A stretch of DNA of 64,000 nucleotides from Mytilus edulis (lineage: Eukaryota; Mollusca; Bivalvia; Mytilida; Mytilidae), in contig NC_092346.1 of NCBI RefSeq assembly GCF_963676685.1, forward strand, positions 71,315,821 to 71,379,820. The letters are read 5' to 3'. Below the pieces are notes generated by a model that did not search any database, was not told the DNA's origin, and saw nothing but the letters and a program-made list of their open reading frames with translations. Shown piece by piece: positions 1-11,696 of this stretch. A program made the position numbers and the translations under genes. The first letter of the stretch is position 1. Every line of letters begins with the position of its first letter.

Positions 1-98
1 TTTTCCAGAACAAAATAATCTGTAAGAAGTGTTCACAACACCGCTTAGATTCTCGGGTAACTACGCGAGACTTCCTTGTTGACAACTCTTTTTCCAAA

Positions 99-198
99 AT
101 GGCTAGGTCAGACTGGGTCTACGATGAACTTCTTACATTTCTTGGCAATCCATTATTTCAGGTTCCAGTTTTAACCTTCATGGAAGCAAATTGTATAA
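99..198 (+). CDS. CFAP36: CFAP36 exon 1 (start codon, residues 1-33)
   Basis: ATG at 99 opens MARSDWVYDELLTF; the exon ends TGTATAA before a GTATGT donor, leaving one base for the next exon (phase 1). A second GT at 193 is possible but has a poorer context and breaks the frame into exon 2. Confidence 0.88.
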
Positions 199-3100
199 GT
201 ATGTATTTTTTCAGACAGTCACCATAGTTGTAGGAATAAGAACTAAGTTTAATCCAGTAATGTTAAAAGTGAACGAAAAACCAACAAAGAGACACAAAGA
301 TTAAATGAAATTTCGTGTTTTAGTGTTTAACCATTACACCTTATCTCTATTCCTGGATGACCTGGCCGCTTGAACTTTTGACCTCATGCAACAATCACTT
401 TTCCATTTGTGGCGTCAAGATTTTACGGTAACCTGTGTGATATCCAGTAATGTCGGACAAATAGCGATAAGGTGTATGGCAATGCCCCATGTAGCTAGTC
501 GCCCAAAGCTGTTTTGCCAGACAAGCTGAAGTAGGGATGCTCGTCCCATGTAAAAAATAGGTATAAGCCCTTCCAAAATAGTAGTCCGAGATTACTCTGA
601 CGTCCAACGGCTGTTTTGCCAGACAAGCTGGGGCCGTGGGACGTCAGAGCTCGTCCCATATCAAAAAGTGGATATTTGCCCACCCAAAATAGATGCGCTG
701 CCTTTCATTTTCAAAGATTATCACGTGACCACGATAAAACAATGATGATTTATGCAAATGACCATAATGTAACACCTCGTTCATTTACGATGCAAGTTAT
801 CTAAATGTGCGAGAGCTTCCGATTGTTCTCGTGGTCGGAACTAAATGCTTAATACCGATCTCCTGTAAAGGAGGTGAAAAATCGTGGTTGGCTACTAAAT
901 GTTAAACATGGATCTCCTACAAAATTTGCATATATTTGAGTCTCGAGGCCACGAACTCTCTCGTAACTTGACGTCCATTTGAAAGTGAAAGTCAAAATGC
1001 AGAAATCGATGGGTCTCTGTGAACTGTTAAAATATGGAAAAATAAAAGTTGGCAGGTAGGTGAAACTTACATAAATGAAAAGATAAATGAAAAATGAACA
1101 GATTGATGCCCGATTTATATAATTCCAAGGCCATCAGTCGGCACCAGAAGCGACGAAGCAGCGCATCTATTATGGGTTGGCAAATATCCACTTTTTGATA
1201 TGGGACGAGCTCTGACGTCCCACGGCCCCAGCTTGTCTGGAAAAACAGCTGTTGGACATCAGAGTAATCTCGGACTACAAAAAAGATGAGCCGTTTCGTT
1301 GATTCTGGAGCCAGGTAGGTAGGTAAAACTCACATAAATAGAGACATAAATGAAAAATGAACAAATTCAGGTCCTATTTATATTGATCCAATGCTGTCAT
1401 GATAATGGACATCATACTAAAATTCAAAATTTATAAAAGAAACTAAAATTAAAATTCATACAAGACTAACAAAGGCCAGAAGCTCCTGACTTGGGACAGG
1501 TGCAAAACTGCAGTTGGGTTAAACATGTTTTTTGAGATCTCAATCCTCACCCATACCTCAAGCCAATGTATAAAAAAACAAACACACAACAATATGCATG
1601 TTTAAAATATTGTCACTTTTTTTTCAACATTTGCATTATACTGTCAAAATTACTAACAACATTGAACAAGCGGGACATATCTTTGTTTATTATCATATAT
1701 ACTCAGGGGCGGGTCCAGGATTTCCAGTTAGGGGGGGGCGAAAAAAATTTGGAGTTTTTTTTTAGGTAAAATTATTGAAATATTCTTCTAAAGGGGTGAA
1801 ATGTAGATATCTCGAACTATTGTGTGTTAAAATTAGTGAGGAATTAAAGTATCAAGCTGAAACCGCCTTAATCCACACCTGACAACAATCTACAGATAAA
1901 CGGGCGGACAGAAGGATGCAAAGTGAGACGAGACAGATCACAATTGCTCACCTGACCAATATATTATTCAAACGAAAAGTTCTACTTTTACCAGCGATTT
2001 TTAATTGTCCTTTCGTGCTATCTGTTTTTTGATTTTCGGAGGTCGTGCCAGACTTAGCTGTGTTCGCCAAAAACAACTAAAATCAGAATGAGATGCATTT
2101 GCGCAGTTATATTTATTTTCTTGGGAGCCCAAGCATACAGTAATACGGTACAGAATTCGGCTAAATATTTAGGTTGCAAGTGAGAAATAAATATAGACAC
2201 AGAGATACAAATTAATAAACTAACCTTTCGCTTGAAACAGTATTTCTATCTTTCATTACGGATATTATAAAAGAATCTCACCTGCCGACTGTTTTCTTGA
2301 CTGTGTCATGATGAAATTATGAAAGTGAGTAAGGGATGATTTGAAACTTCAATTATCAAACAAATTGATTATAAATTCCGCAAATACAATGTAACTTTGT
2401 TTTTACTTTTAACTTTTAACAAACCTATTATATTTGTCATCAAACGCAGCTCTGCATTTGAGACCTTCCTTTGAAATTATTTATAGAACCTTAATAAAGC
2501 ATAGGTCAGTTGATTAGTAATCACGTTGATTCTGTTGAACTGACTGTTTTATATACTTTGAATGTTAAAAAAGATTAAATGGTCTCTTCTGATACTTAAA
2601 TATGTTGAAGTCAACCCATGCTTTGCAAATTTTAGGGGGGGGGGGGGGTGCACACCCTGCCTAAATCCCCCCTGATACTGTACTTTCAAAGTTGTAATTT
2701 GAAGTCAATATTTGAACAGTGAATTTATACATTTGTATCATTTTTAAATCAAAATCACTGTTAAAACTGTACTTTGTTTATTTAAAACTTCAGTTCTAAA
2801 GTGATATGGAGGTACATTCTGTACTTGAAACATGTGATTTTAATGTTTTCAAAAATTTATTGATGAACAAATGAACTCAATAAGCAAATAATAAATTTGA
2901 AAATTTGTTGAACAGGTTTTTTTCCAAAGTAAAGCAAGTGTTTGATCTTTCTTTACTGATTTAACCAAATCAAATGTTTGATTCAAATTTTGGATCCATG
3001 GGGGCAAAGCTCTCTTTTCAAAAATCTAAATCAGCCAAATTGATTAGTTTAAAGCGAAATTGGAATGTATATTTATGAACAACTGGACTCGCTATAAAAC

Positions 3101-6100
3101 CTGACTTCCTAAATTCCTAATTTAAAAAATATACAGGTAATAACACTTCAAAATTCTAATATCAGATTTTGCATTTGTTCCAGAAATATTTACTGAAAAC
3201 TATCTTCAGTTAATACGTCAAACACAATAAATAAATTGAAAATAGCTCCAACAGATATAAAATGTCAGGCTTTTATGTTTTCCCCTGACATAAAATGCAA
3301 ATATCAAGTTTATTACATAATAAAAGTAGCAAAATTATACAATAGCTATTATATTAATAGAATTGAATTAATTATCCAGACAAAATCATTAATGAATCTA
3401 ATCAGATAATTCTGTCATGTCTGTTGTACAAGTATGGATTTTAGAGACAAATAATTATATAAGCTTTGGTATTGACTCTGTACACAAAATCATACTTAAT
3501 ATATTAAGTCATGAATTATTATAGCTATGCCTACACAAAATCTGTTAGCCATAAGATATTGATAGTGCAGATACATTGAAAATTATTTATCTGATTTTGT
3601 GTATTAAAATCCAATGTTTATTCTCATTGTAATTTGAAAAACTACATATAAAGTAAACATTGTAAGGTATAAAAAAATTTAAAATGTAGTATAATTTCCA
3701 ATGAAACAACTCTCAACCAGAGACCAAATGGCATAAAATTTAACAACTATTTGTCATTGTACAGCCTTCAACAATGAGCAAAACCCATGGCACATTACAT
3801 GTTACGAAAAAATGTAACAATAATAAATTGAACCTAATTATAATGGTTGGTACTTAACAAGCAGCTATGATTTCAGTTTTTGACCCCAGTATAGAAGACT
3901 GTAAGGAGTACAGAGAACAGCATACATCATATCATGATTTGGTAAGATTTATATCACTACAATGAAACCTGTCTGTACAACTCTGGCATTTCTAAAGATC
4001 ATTATTTCATGTATTTGGTTTAAAATGTTTCACTGTAAATGAAGAGAATTATGAAAATGATATTTACAGTGACTGAAAGGATAGTGGTGGAAAGACAAGG
4101 AAAGATAATCAATTCTTGTATTGTTCAAGGGCAATTTATTCAAATGAACAAATTTGAAAAATAAAAACTTTTGTTTCTTCAAATCAGTGGGGGGTTTTAG
4201 ATAGTGTAGCCAGCAAAAAATGACTGTTCTTTTAGGTAGATAATGAATTTATATTTATTTTCTTTTTACATGAAAGATGTTTTGGAGTTTTCAATGATCT
4301 TCAATAAACAATAATACATTTGTACATCTATACTTAATTTAATGCATAAGACAAAGGGCTAAGAAACCTCAATAGAAGGCAAGGCGCCCTTCCCCCCAAA
4401 AAACCCCAACAAAAAATAATATATAAATAAACATATAAAAGGAATTGAATAAAAAAGAACAGGATATTCATCTGAATGAAAGATTTTTGTTTGCACAAAA
4501 AAATGCATTAAAGTCATGAAAGTCTCTCATTGTATTTTGTGTTTTATAAAATATGTGCCAGATAATTTATTTATTTATAGATAAAGAATATACAAGTTGA
4601 ATTGATTATGTTAATGGTAATTGTTTGAGAGAAATTATTATTTAAAGAAAATATCTGTTTGATTTTCAGATAAACACATTGTTAGACGGCTTTAGGAAGG
4701 ATTCAAAACTGTCTCATGAAGATATCATCAATGCATTTAAAGAAATGAATGCCAAAGATGATCTTAAAGAAATATTTCAGGTACATAATGTTTTCTTTAT
4801 GGGTTAGATTTTTTGTTTTATTATAAGCTTACTTAAAGTTTTGACAGGTAGGCTTGCACTATTCTCATCACTTTGGGTCTGTCAACTGGTCAATAAGCGG
4901 AATAAGACAATGACATGAGTCAATATTGTCCAAATCATAAGTAAACCTCCTGAAAAGTAGTTATTGACATTAAGATCATATTGCTAAGTATTCTTCTGCT
5001 ATTCATATTTGATATTTGCAATTTCTCTATATCTACTATAGTTTTTGCAAAAACACTAAAAGTTGATAAAAATCATCATTCGTTAGACTTTGACATCATG
5101 TATATCCATGATTTTTTTAAGAGCTTCTGTATTAAGTAAGAAATAATTAAATATAACAACAGAATATGAATTATTAAGATATTTTTATTTTATTGTTTTC
5201 AGGTGATATTTGAAATGGTTTTAGCAATGGATGATTTTAGTATGTTTGTTAGAATAATGACTTTAAAAAATATTGAGCTCCAAGAGCAGGTATTAAGAAT
5301 GATGGCTAAGACTACAGGCAGTATACCAGATAGTTTTACAACCGCTCCTCCAAAAAAAGCAAAAACTGCAGAAGAGGCAGAGGAAGAACTCCTGGCTAAA
5401 GTTATGGAGTAAGTAATATTCAGGGGTACTATTCCAAATCTTTTGTGTGTCAATCAGGCCAATCAGGATTTCTTGTCATAAGTCTCAACAATGTTTCTAA
5501 ACCTATAAAAAAACAGAGTTCAGGGTAAAAATTAAGAAATGGTGAACTTAGGTCTTGGATATAGATATTGAAGTGCATTACAACCCTTCACTCACTCCTC
5601 TTATTTCGGGTCATATGCCAATATGATGAATTAAGAATTAACACCTTCTTAGCTTTGCATACCGGGTAATTAAATTCAACTATATTAGGCTTGTAGAATG
5701 ATTATTTACTTATTATGTATAACATTATAAATAACAACATTATATTATAGATAATGATACTGCATCAACATAATGATTGGACCTTGTTTGTATTTTAAGA
5801 GATGCAGGAAATTTGATAACTAGAATTTTAATTTTGAAATGATGACATAGAATTTTTTGGTGAAGTGTATGGGAAGATTTGAATAAAAAACTGCAGGAAA
5901 AATTGAATTGCCTTTCAAAAGCATTCAGTTGAAAGAAGTTAAATATTTACTCATATGAATGGATTGTTCTTTGTAAAAATAACTTATGACCTGCATCATT
6001 TTTCATATATAGACAGTCAAAAAAAGAATATGAAATTGAAGAAAAGAAGAGAAAAACTATGGAAAAAGAGGAATTAGCAAATGTTATGGTATTAGAACAG

Positions 6101-9100
6101 AACCGATTACAAAATGAAAAAGTAAAAGAACACAAAAAATATGAACAGGTAAAGTATTTCATTTATTACTATTAAATAATTCATTATCAGGAAAAATTAA
6201 AACCAGCTTGGCACAGCCCAGTATTCTGTCATGTACATTACTTTCTATCCTGTATATGAACAAAGTATTCTCAAGGTGATATTTAAAAAAAATATTGGAC
6301 CACTTACTAATGATAGTGCATTAGATTAGAAAGGAGAAAATATATTACATAATATATTCATCTTCAGGAGGCAATTGATAAGGGGGAGTGAAATATATTG
6401 AGAGGCTTCATATGACATTGAGCGTCCTCATATCCAGCACACATAAAATGTTTGAACAAAATAATTGAATTGAACTTTGGTGTATAGGACCCAGCCGTTT
6501 GATAAAATCTATATTCAGATAGTGATGTTTTAGATATTTAATGATCATTTTCCATTCATCATAATTAGAATAGTAGAGTCTTTGAATGTGAAATCAACTT
6601 AATATCTTGTTTTTCCAGGCAATTCAAGACTTATCTCAGGGATCAACACCAACCAAACCTGTCCAAGATAAATTGATTGCCTTAAGTATATCTCAACCAA
6701 AACCACAGGCTACACAGCCAACCCAACCACAACCGGTGGCACAACCTGTGACCAGCAAGCCACCACCAGCAAAACCAGTAAAGCAAACAGACTTGAAAGC
6801 AGCGGTAAGAAATATGTTTTAGCGCAAATGGGCAAATATGAGATAATGCCATTATTTGGTGTTTGTAACATCATAGCTCATATGTCATCTAACTTTTTCA
6901 AACCATCTTCTTCTCTGAAACTGCTGAAATAAATCAAACTTGGACACAAATTTCATCTTGATGTCATTAAAAAAAGATACATTTGATGTCTGATTTAAAT
7001 TACAAATGACTGAAATGAAATTCCTGATTTTCGTCAATTTTCCATGTACCAAGATCAAACTTTTTTTCATCTGGATTTTTTTTAAGGTTTACGTGAAATT
7101 TACATATGTGGAAAAAGCTTGTGGGAATCAATAAAATTTCCTTTATAAAAAATAATCAAATATTTCATCAACTGATGAAACAGTAGGATTTGTGAATGCC
7201 TGTTAAAGTACGAATTGATGCAAATTCAGGTTCTCCCCATGGTGAATTGAATCTGGATGTGTTTTTAATTCCATAATTCTTTCCATTTTTTAAATGCAGT
7301 ATCATACAACTTGACATGTGTGATTTTATGAATAGTTATTTTAAGGCAGATCTCATGACTTGACATGTTTTTAATTTTATATTTTCCTGTTATTTTAGCC
7401 ATCAGTGATTGTAACACCTAGTAGAGATAATGTGTCTAGTTCAGAAGCTGCTGCTAACTGGTTAGCACAAGCTAAAACAGATATACCATCTAGTTCCAAT
7501 GCTGCTAACTTAAATGCAGCTCATGTAAGTTTTGGTCACCATGCATTTAGAACTTATTATCCATTTTGTGGTATAGTGTTCATTTTAAAAGGAGTAAGTG
7601 GATATTGATTGTCATTCTCACTGCTGTTTTTAAGATTTGATATTTCTTTTTGATACATAGTTGTGAAAGTAGAGTTTGCAAATAACGTTTTACTAATTTG
7701 CATGTAGTGTTCCTTTCCTTTTTTTTTTGAATATTTATTAATTTTCAAATGGGTGACTCTATATAGATTTATCAGTTCCTATAAAATCTTTATGGTAGGT
7801 ATTAAAAATTACTAAAAAAAAAAGGGATAACTAATTCTATATTCATGCAGTTATATGGTAGTTAAACTAGAGTACTTAAAAGGGATATCCATCTCCATAT
7901 ACAGTCAAACCTGGGTAAACCGGACCCTGAATAAACCGGATTCCTGTCTATTCTGGTCAAAAATTAAAGTCCAAAAATTCCCTATTCATAACCTTTGCTA
8001 TAAACCGGTCCCTGTGTATTCCGAATTCCGATCTCATTAGGAAGTCCCATTACACTTAATTGCATTATTAAATACCTGTCAAAACCGGTCTGTTTAATTT
8101 ATTTAACTGTACATCATGATAAAGTATTGATCGATGTCTATCAACACAAATTTATTTACACAAGAGGGTCCTTACGGGTATTAAACTAGCGAGGCTTTAA
8201 ATGGTGAACTTCTTATAGTAAACTGTTTTTATAAACATTAAAATAATTTAGTTCAAACAAGAATGGAGACTTTATGTACGCCTAAAAAGAGAAAAAAAAG
8301 ATTTTGATAACAATCTTAATACACCGTTGCCAAAAAGTCTTACAAAGAACTTACATTGAAACTAAAGTATGATCTTATAACGGAATATGAAAAAAACACC
8401 TAAGCCAACACAAAAAGATCCTGCATTACAGTTTGGGATTGGCAAGACAATGTTTCAGACAATTTAAAGAGAAGTGGTGAATATAAAACGATTTACGAGG
8501 ACAACACAACATCTGCAAGAAAACGACATGATACTGGAAGTAAATACGGAGAGCTAAATGACTTAGTGTTTCAGTGGTTGAAGCCAGCTAGAGCAAAAAA
8601 CATTCAGTTGAGTAGGCCAATTATTCAGGAAAAGGCATAAGAATTGGCAGAAACCCTGGATTTAACTGATTTTAAGGCATCAAATGGGTGGTTTGAAAGC
8701 TGGCGTTCAAAATTTTCGATTGGCTTTTTTAAAGTTTTCGGTGAAAGTGCTGATGTCAATCAAAGTGTAGTGGACGATTTCAAATCTAAACTGGAAAATA
8801 TTCGGGGATTACACACCTGAAAATGTGTTTAATGCAGATGAAACGGGTTTATTCTTTAAAGCATTACCGGACAAAACACTTGTCCAAAAAGGGGAAGCAT
8901 GCAAGGTGGAAAATTAGCTAAGGAAAGAATAACAGTGATGCTAGCATGCAGTAGCACAGGAAAAAAGTTACCACCGTTAGTGATTGGCAAGGCAAGGAAA
9001 CCAAGATGTTTTAAAAACATAAACGTTAACAGTTTGCCTGTCATTTGGCAATCTAGCAAAAAAGCATGGATGACAACTTACATCTTTACCGAATGGATAC

Positions 9101-10536
9101 AGCAGATTAATAAGAAAATGAAATCTAAAAAGAGAAAAATATTATTGTTTCTTGACAATGCAACATCGCATTCTGATTCAGTTACACTAAGTAACGTGAC
9201 GAATAAATTTTTCCCACCGAACACTATGTCTAAACTTCAGCGGTTAGATCTTGGGATTATTCGTGCATTCAAAGCCAGATACAGGAAGCATATAATAAAA
9301 CATGTCATAACAAAGATCGACAATTGCACTGACAACACTTCTCTGACAAAAGAAATTAATGTTCTATATGCTGTTCATTGGATTGATAAATCTTGGAGTG
9401 ATACAAAAGAATCAACAATCGCATCATGTTCCTGGATTCCCCGTTGTGAACCCCGATGAAAATGTTGACCCTGACAATGAAGAAGATCTGGATGATGACA
9501 TTCCACTTTCGGAATTAATGGAGAGGGTACAACAATTTTCCGGCAATGATGATATTCTGTTCGATGAAATGCTCGCTATTGAGGAAGCTATGCCTACGGA
9601 GGAAACATTTGACGGAGACTGGGAAAAAACTTTGGTTGAACAATTTAAAGAACGCGTGTATGACGCCAATGAAACGAGTGATAGTGAAAGGGAAGTTGAC
9701 GAGCCTGAAATTGATGCTCCTGGTGCCAATTTCTCATATGAGGACATGTTAAAAAACATTAGATATATGATTAACTTTTCAAATTTGAAAGATGACTAAA
9801 TATTAAAATTTCTTATGCCAATGAAAACTATGATAGAAGACACTATCGTTCTTAGAAAAATGGTCAAAAAGCAGGGAACACTTGACCTGTTTATGTTAAG
9901 ATAATTGTACACAAATCATGATTTAAACTTTATTAAATACATTTATTTTCAGCATTTTTGTTATTACATGTTTATATAGTTTTTAATTGGATTAGAACAT
10001 TGCATTATAAAAATCTGACGTACATTCCTACACTTCCGGTAAATCAGAAAACCTGAATAAACCGACCCACTGTCCAAACCGACCTATTTTCTTAGTCCCG
10101 CAGCTGGCCGGTTTATACAGGTTTTACTGTATATGTAGTTATATAATAGTTAAACATAAAGTACTTTAAAGGAAATATCTATGTGATTAGTTTTATCTAC
10201 AATTGGTGCTTATATTTTAAGAATTAAACAAAATGACTGTTTATTTTAACCTTTTAGGCTGCTTTATCTAAACTTAGTCCAGATGAATTAAAGCAGAGAC
10301 AAGAATATTTAAAACAGCAAAGAGACAAACTGGTTGCAATGAAAAAGAAGGAAAGAGAAAAACAGCTTTTGGCTGCAGAACAAACACAACCACAAAGACC
10401 TGTATCAGCACGAAATGCTAGATCAGCATTACAAGGGGATCAACAGAAGAAAGTTGATCCAGAAGAGGAGAAAAAATTAGCAATGAGAAAAGCCATAGCT
10501 AATAGACTTAAATCAGAACTATTAGGAAATAATTGA
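99..10536 (+). CDS. CFAP36: Cilia- and flagella-associated protein 36 (CFAP36/CCDC104), complete, 8 exons
   Basis: Joining 99-198, 3877-3941, 4670-4780, 5203-5408, 6013-6148, 6619-6804, 7399-7524 and 10258-10536 gives 402 codons plus TGA with every splice phase agreeing. Residues about 4-130 form the BART-like domain: MARSDWVYDEL at the start, then VLTFMEANC, DGFRKDSKLS and MVLAMDDFSMFVRIM. This lines up with vertebrate CFAP36, where I recall LAAEDFTIFKAMM at the same place. Residues 161-206 are a K/E-rich probable coiled coil, 207-268 are P/Q-rich linker, and the last exon holds the conserved LKQRQEYLKQQRDKLVAMKK helix and ends in a basic stretch. The family is known as ciliary and ARL3-binding through the BART domain; that role here is inferred. 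The length exceeds the roughly 342 residues I recall for human, mainly in the P/Q linker. The first ATG follows tttccaaa and gives the conserved N-terminus. Only 98 bp of upstream sequence is visible. Confidence 0.93.
581..1278. repeat. Inverted repeat with about 120-bp arms
   Basis: 581-701 reappears in reverse complement at 1158-1278 with only a few mismatches; shared blocks include CTCGTCCCATATCAAAAAGT and TAGTCCGAGATTACTCTGA. The left arm also has a diverged direct copy just upstream (about 506-581, sharing GCTGTTTTGCCAGACAAGCTG less its last base). The layout suggests a foldback or MITE-type element, but I could not define target duplications. Confidence 0.7.
1052..1400 (+). repeat. Diverged direct repeat pair, about 88 bp each
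   Basis: About 1052-1140 and 1314-1400 share AGGTAGGT, ACATAAAT, ATAAATGAAAAATGAACA and ATTTATAT in the same order. The copies flank the right arm of the inverted repeat at 1158-1278, which suggests that a larger repeat was duplicated or interrupted. Confidence 0.55.
3682..3800 (+). repeat. Dispersed bivalve-type repeat, GCCTTCAACAATGAGCAAA family
   Basis: Contains GAGACCAAATGGCATAAAAT, a gap, then GCCTTCAACAATGAGCAAA. Related copies occur at 16579-16660, 16895-17018, 20921-21077 (reverse), 23395-23563 (reverse, old) and 24124-24630 (reverse, interrupted). I recognise the family from memory as widespread in mussels and other bivalves. Its class is unknown to me. Confidence 0.7.
3877..3941 (+). 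CDS. CFAP36: CFAP36 exon 2
   Basis: The acceptor is tgatttcag and the donor is TTG/GTAAGA. The 65 bases complete a split Ile codon and encode FDPSIEDCKEYREQHTSYHDL, which matches the position of the acidic segment after the first BART helices in CFAP36. Confidence 0.88.
4670..4780 (+). CDS. CFAP36: CFAP36 exon 3
   Basis: The acceptor is gattttcag and the donor is CAG/GTACAT. The 37 codons, in phase 0 at both ends, run from INTLLDGFRKD to KDDLKEIFQ, within the BART-like domain. Confidence 0.9.
5203..5408 (+). CDS. CFAP36: CFAP36 exon 4
   Basis: The acceptor is attgttttcag and the donor is GA/GTAAGT. It encodes the end of the BART-like domain (MVLAMDDFSMFVRIM, KNIELQEQVLRMM) and then a K/E-rich segment. 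The open frame runs on to a TAA inside the donor, so the real exon ends at 5408 and not at that stop. Confidence 0.92.
6013..6148 (+). CDS. CFAP36: CFAP36 exon 5 (coiled coil)
   Basis: The acceptor is catatatag and the donor is CAG/GTAAAG. It finishes a split Glu codon and encodes a highly charged helix (SKKEYEIEEKKRKTMEKEE onward) that lines up with the SKEEYDQEEERKRKK-like stretch of vertebrate CFAP36. Confidence 0.9.
6619..6804 (+). CDS. CFAP36: CFAP36 exon 6 (P/Q-rich linker)
   Basis: The acceptor is tttttccag and the donor is GCG/GTAAGA. The 62 codons are rich in Pro and Gln (for example KPQATQPTQPQPVAQP). This low-complexity stretch accounts for most of the extra length compared with vertebrate proteins. 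Confidence 0.88.
7399..7524 (+). CDS. CFAP36: CFAP36 exon 7
   Basis: The acceptor is tattttag and the donor is CAT/GTAAGT. The 42 codons, phase 0, run from PSVIVTPSRDNVSS to NLNAAH. The sequence is poorly conserved, and the assignment rests on phase, splice sites and position. Confidence 0.85.
7902..10129 (+). mobile_element. Tigger/pogo-type (Tc1/mariner superfamily) DNA transposon, decayed
   Basis: The ends are inverted repeats: CAGTCAAACCTGGGTAAACC at 7902 and, read from the right end, CAGTAAAACCTGTATAAACC, both followed by GG. A TA dinucleotide flanks both sides (7900-7901 and 10130-10131), the usual target duplication for this superfamily. The 2228-bp length is near the normal autonomous size. 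It lies in CFAP36 intron 7 in the same orientation as the gene and carries a broken transposase. Further AAACCGG motifs lie inside each end. Confidence 0.9.
8263..9799 (+). pseudogene. Tigger/jerky-like transposase, frameshifted
   Basis: Pieces in several frames read as a CENP-B-type helix-turn-helix protein with a DDE domain. They include KPARAKNIQLSRPIIQEK near 8580-8636, SNGWFESWRSKFSI near 8682, NADETG near 8831, LFLDNATSH with its Asp codon at 9154 and LDLGIIRAFKARYRKH with its Asp at 9247. These three acidic residues match the catalytic DDD set. Breaks are plain: a TAA at 8638, frame changes near 8800-8815, near 8900 and near 9430, and others at the N-terminal end. The C-terminal tail to 9799 is acidic. 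The usual family PLDQG motif reads RLDLG here. No intact protein can be made. Confidence 0.88.
10258..10536 (+). CDS. CFAP36: CFAP36 exon 8 (C-terminus and stop)
   Basis: The acceptor is aaccttttag. The 92 codons start AALSKLSPDELKQRQEYLKQ and end RLKSELLGNN before TGA. The conserved LKQKRDKL-type helix of CFAP36 is clear here. The exon lies downstream of the Tigger insertion. Confidence 0.92.
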   Translation, partial: AALSKLSPDELKQRQEYLKQQRDKLVAMKKKEREKQLLAAEQTQPQRPVSARNARSALQGDQQKKVDPEEEKKLAMRKAIANRLKSELLGNN

Positions 10537-11293
10537 TGCTTGTTTCCTGAACCATTTTTAATGGTAATTAATGTTGTGGTATAATTATATGTAATATTCT
10601 GTTTGTGAAGTTATTCCTTGCTGTAACTGTCCAATGTACTTTTAAGTTTATATACTATTGTGAAATACAATTATTTGAATGAATTGAAACCTAGATTATA
10701 CCATAGGAAATCCCTTACATTGAAATTTAGTGTCTTTAGACTAACTATCTTTCACTGTATAAGTTGAGTTATGTGGAAAAGGGGGTTATATTTGAAGCCT
10801 TATAGGCTATTAAAATTGGACAACATGGCATGGGGAAATCACACAAAGTCTTGAAATTTGAAACCTATATGTGAAAAAATAACAGAGCATACTACTCATC
10901 TAAAGAGATATTTACAAAGAAAGAGTAGCTTAAATATTTCTATTTGCTTGCAAAAAGTATTTCAGTGCTCCATGTTAATTTAACAAATATATTCCTTACG
11001 TTTACTTAATTTTGCTAATTTCCTTTAATTCAAATTGTGTATTTGGATAATTTAAATGGCAAAAAAAAAACCTAAAACAAACCTGTTTCAAGTAGATTTT
11101 TACTTGTAAAATTAAACTCAGGTTCCGATATTCGCTCCTCAATATCAGTATAGGTCAGTAAGAGAAAAGTGCATGCATGTTGAAATAAGACAATAGTTAT
11201 ATTTATATTGTTCATCACTTCAATTCCAACAATTAAATACTCAAATCATGAAAGGCAATTGTTTGAAATGCTATGCAAAACTTGTATACAAAG

Positions 11294-11299
11294 AATAAA
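11294..11299 (+). terminator. CFAP36: Candidate CFAP36 polyadenylation signal
   Basis: AATAAA lies 758 bp after the CFAP36 stop, in sequence with no other gene signal. It would give a 3' UTR of roughly 780 bases. It is chosen on position only; earlier AT-rich variants exist. Confidence 0.4.
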
Positions 11300-11696
11300 G
11301 ATTTTGGTATTGAATTAGTTCTTGTTCTCATAATTAAGTAGACATTTTATTGATTTTTTTCCAATCAAAAGACAATTAAGTTACTATGTTCATATAAGAC
11401 GATAACAACATTTGAAATTAACTGTTTATCACTTTTATGTACATTTGCATAATTGAGATGCAATGGTTCTTTTTGTGCAGCTTACAAGTATCTTCTGTTT
11501 TTCATTTTCAACTTTGGTATAAGATGTTCAAAAAGTAGGGCCTTCTAGCCAGATAACTAATACATAAGTCTGACCATGAGTGTTGCCTGAAACTATGTAA
11601 TTGTGAGATACACAAGATATGAAATGTTTTACAAAAAAATCCACAATTCAATATGTAAAATGCAATTGACAAATACATCTTTGGATAACTATTTTT

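Larger units (their letters stand above)
199..3876. other. CFAP36 intron 1
   Basis: The intron is 3.7 kb with no exon-like open frame. It holds the inverted repeat at 581-1278, direct repeats at about 1052-1140 and 1314-1400, two G-rich dispersed fragments (about 1704-1760 and 2630-2680) and a copy of the GCCTTCAACAATGAGCAAA family at 3682-3800. Confidence 0.7.
3942..7398. other. CFAP36 introns 2-6 (non-exon part)
   Basis: Introns at 3942-4669, 4781-5202, 5409-6012, 6149-6618 and 6805-7398 are AT-rich. I see nothing in them beyond homopolymer runs and short low-complexity stretches. Confidence 0.6.
7846..10185 (+). repeat. Imperfect direct repeat flanking the Tigger element
   Basis: The host sequence just left of the insertion (about 7846-7899) and just right of it (about 10132-10185) share TAGTTAAAC, AGTACTT and AAGG in the same order over about 50 bp. 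That is far more than the 2-bp TA duplication and far more diverged than a fresh duplication, so it looks like an older local repeat at the insertion site. Confidence 0.5.

Noticed and set aside
56..61. RFX X-box in the CFAP36 upstream region
   Set aside because: Only one half-site (GGTAAC) is visible; the second half is missing, and only 98 bp of upstream sequence is available.
1566..1769. 67-codon plus-strand frame near a G-run
   Set aside because: Falls in CFAP36 intron 1 over a dispersed G-rich repeat, with no family match.
5199..5453. 84-codon minus-strand frame
   Set aside because: Shadow of CFAP36 exon 4, whose family match and splice sites are clear on the plus strand.
9424..9759. 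111-codon minus-strand frame, Ser-rich
   Set aside because: Antisense of the acidic transposase tail; Ser codons mirror the Asp/Glu-rich plus strand.
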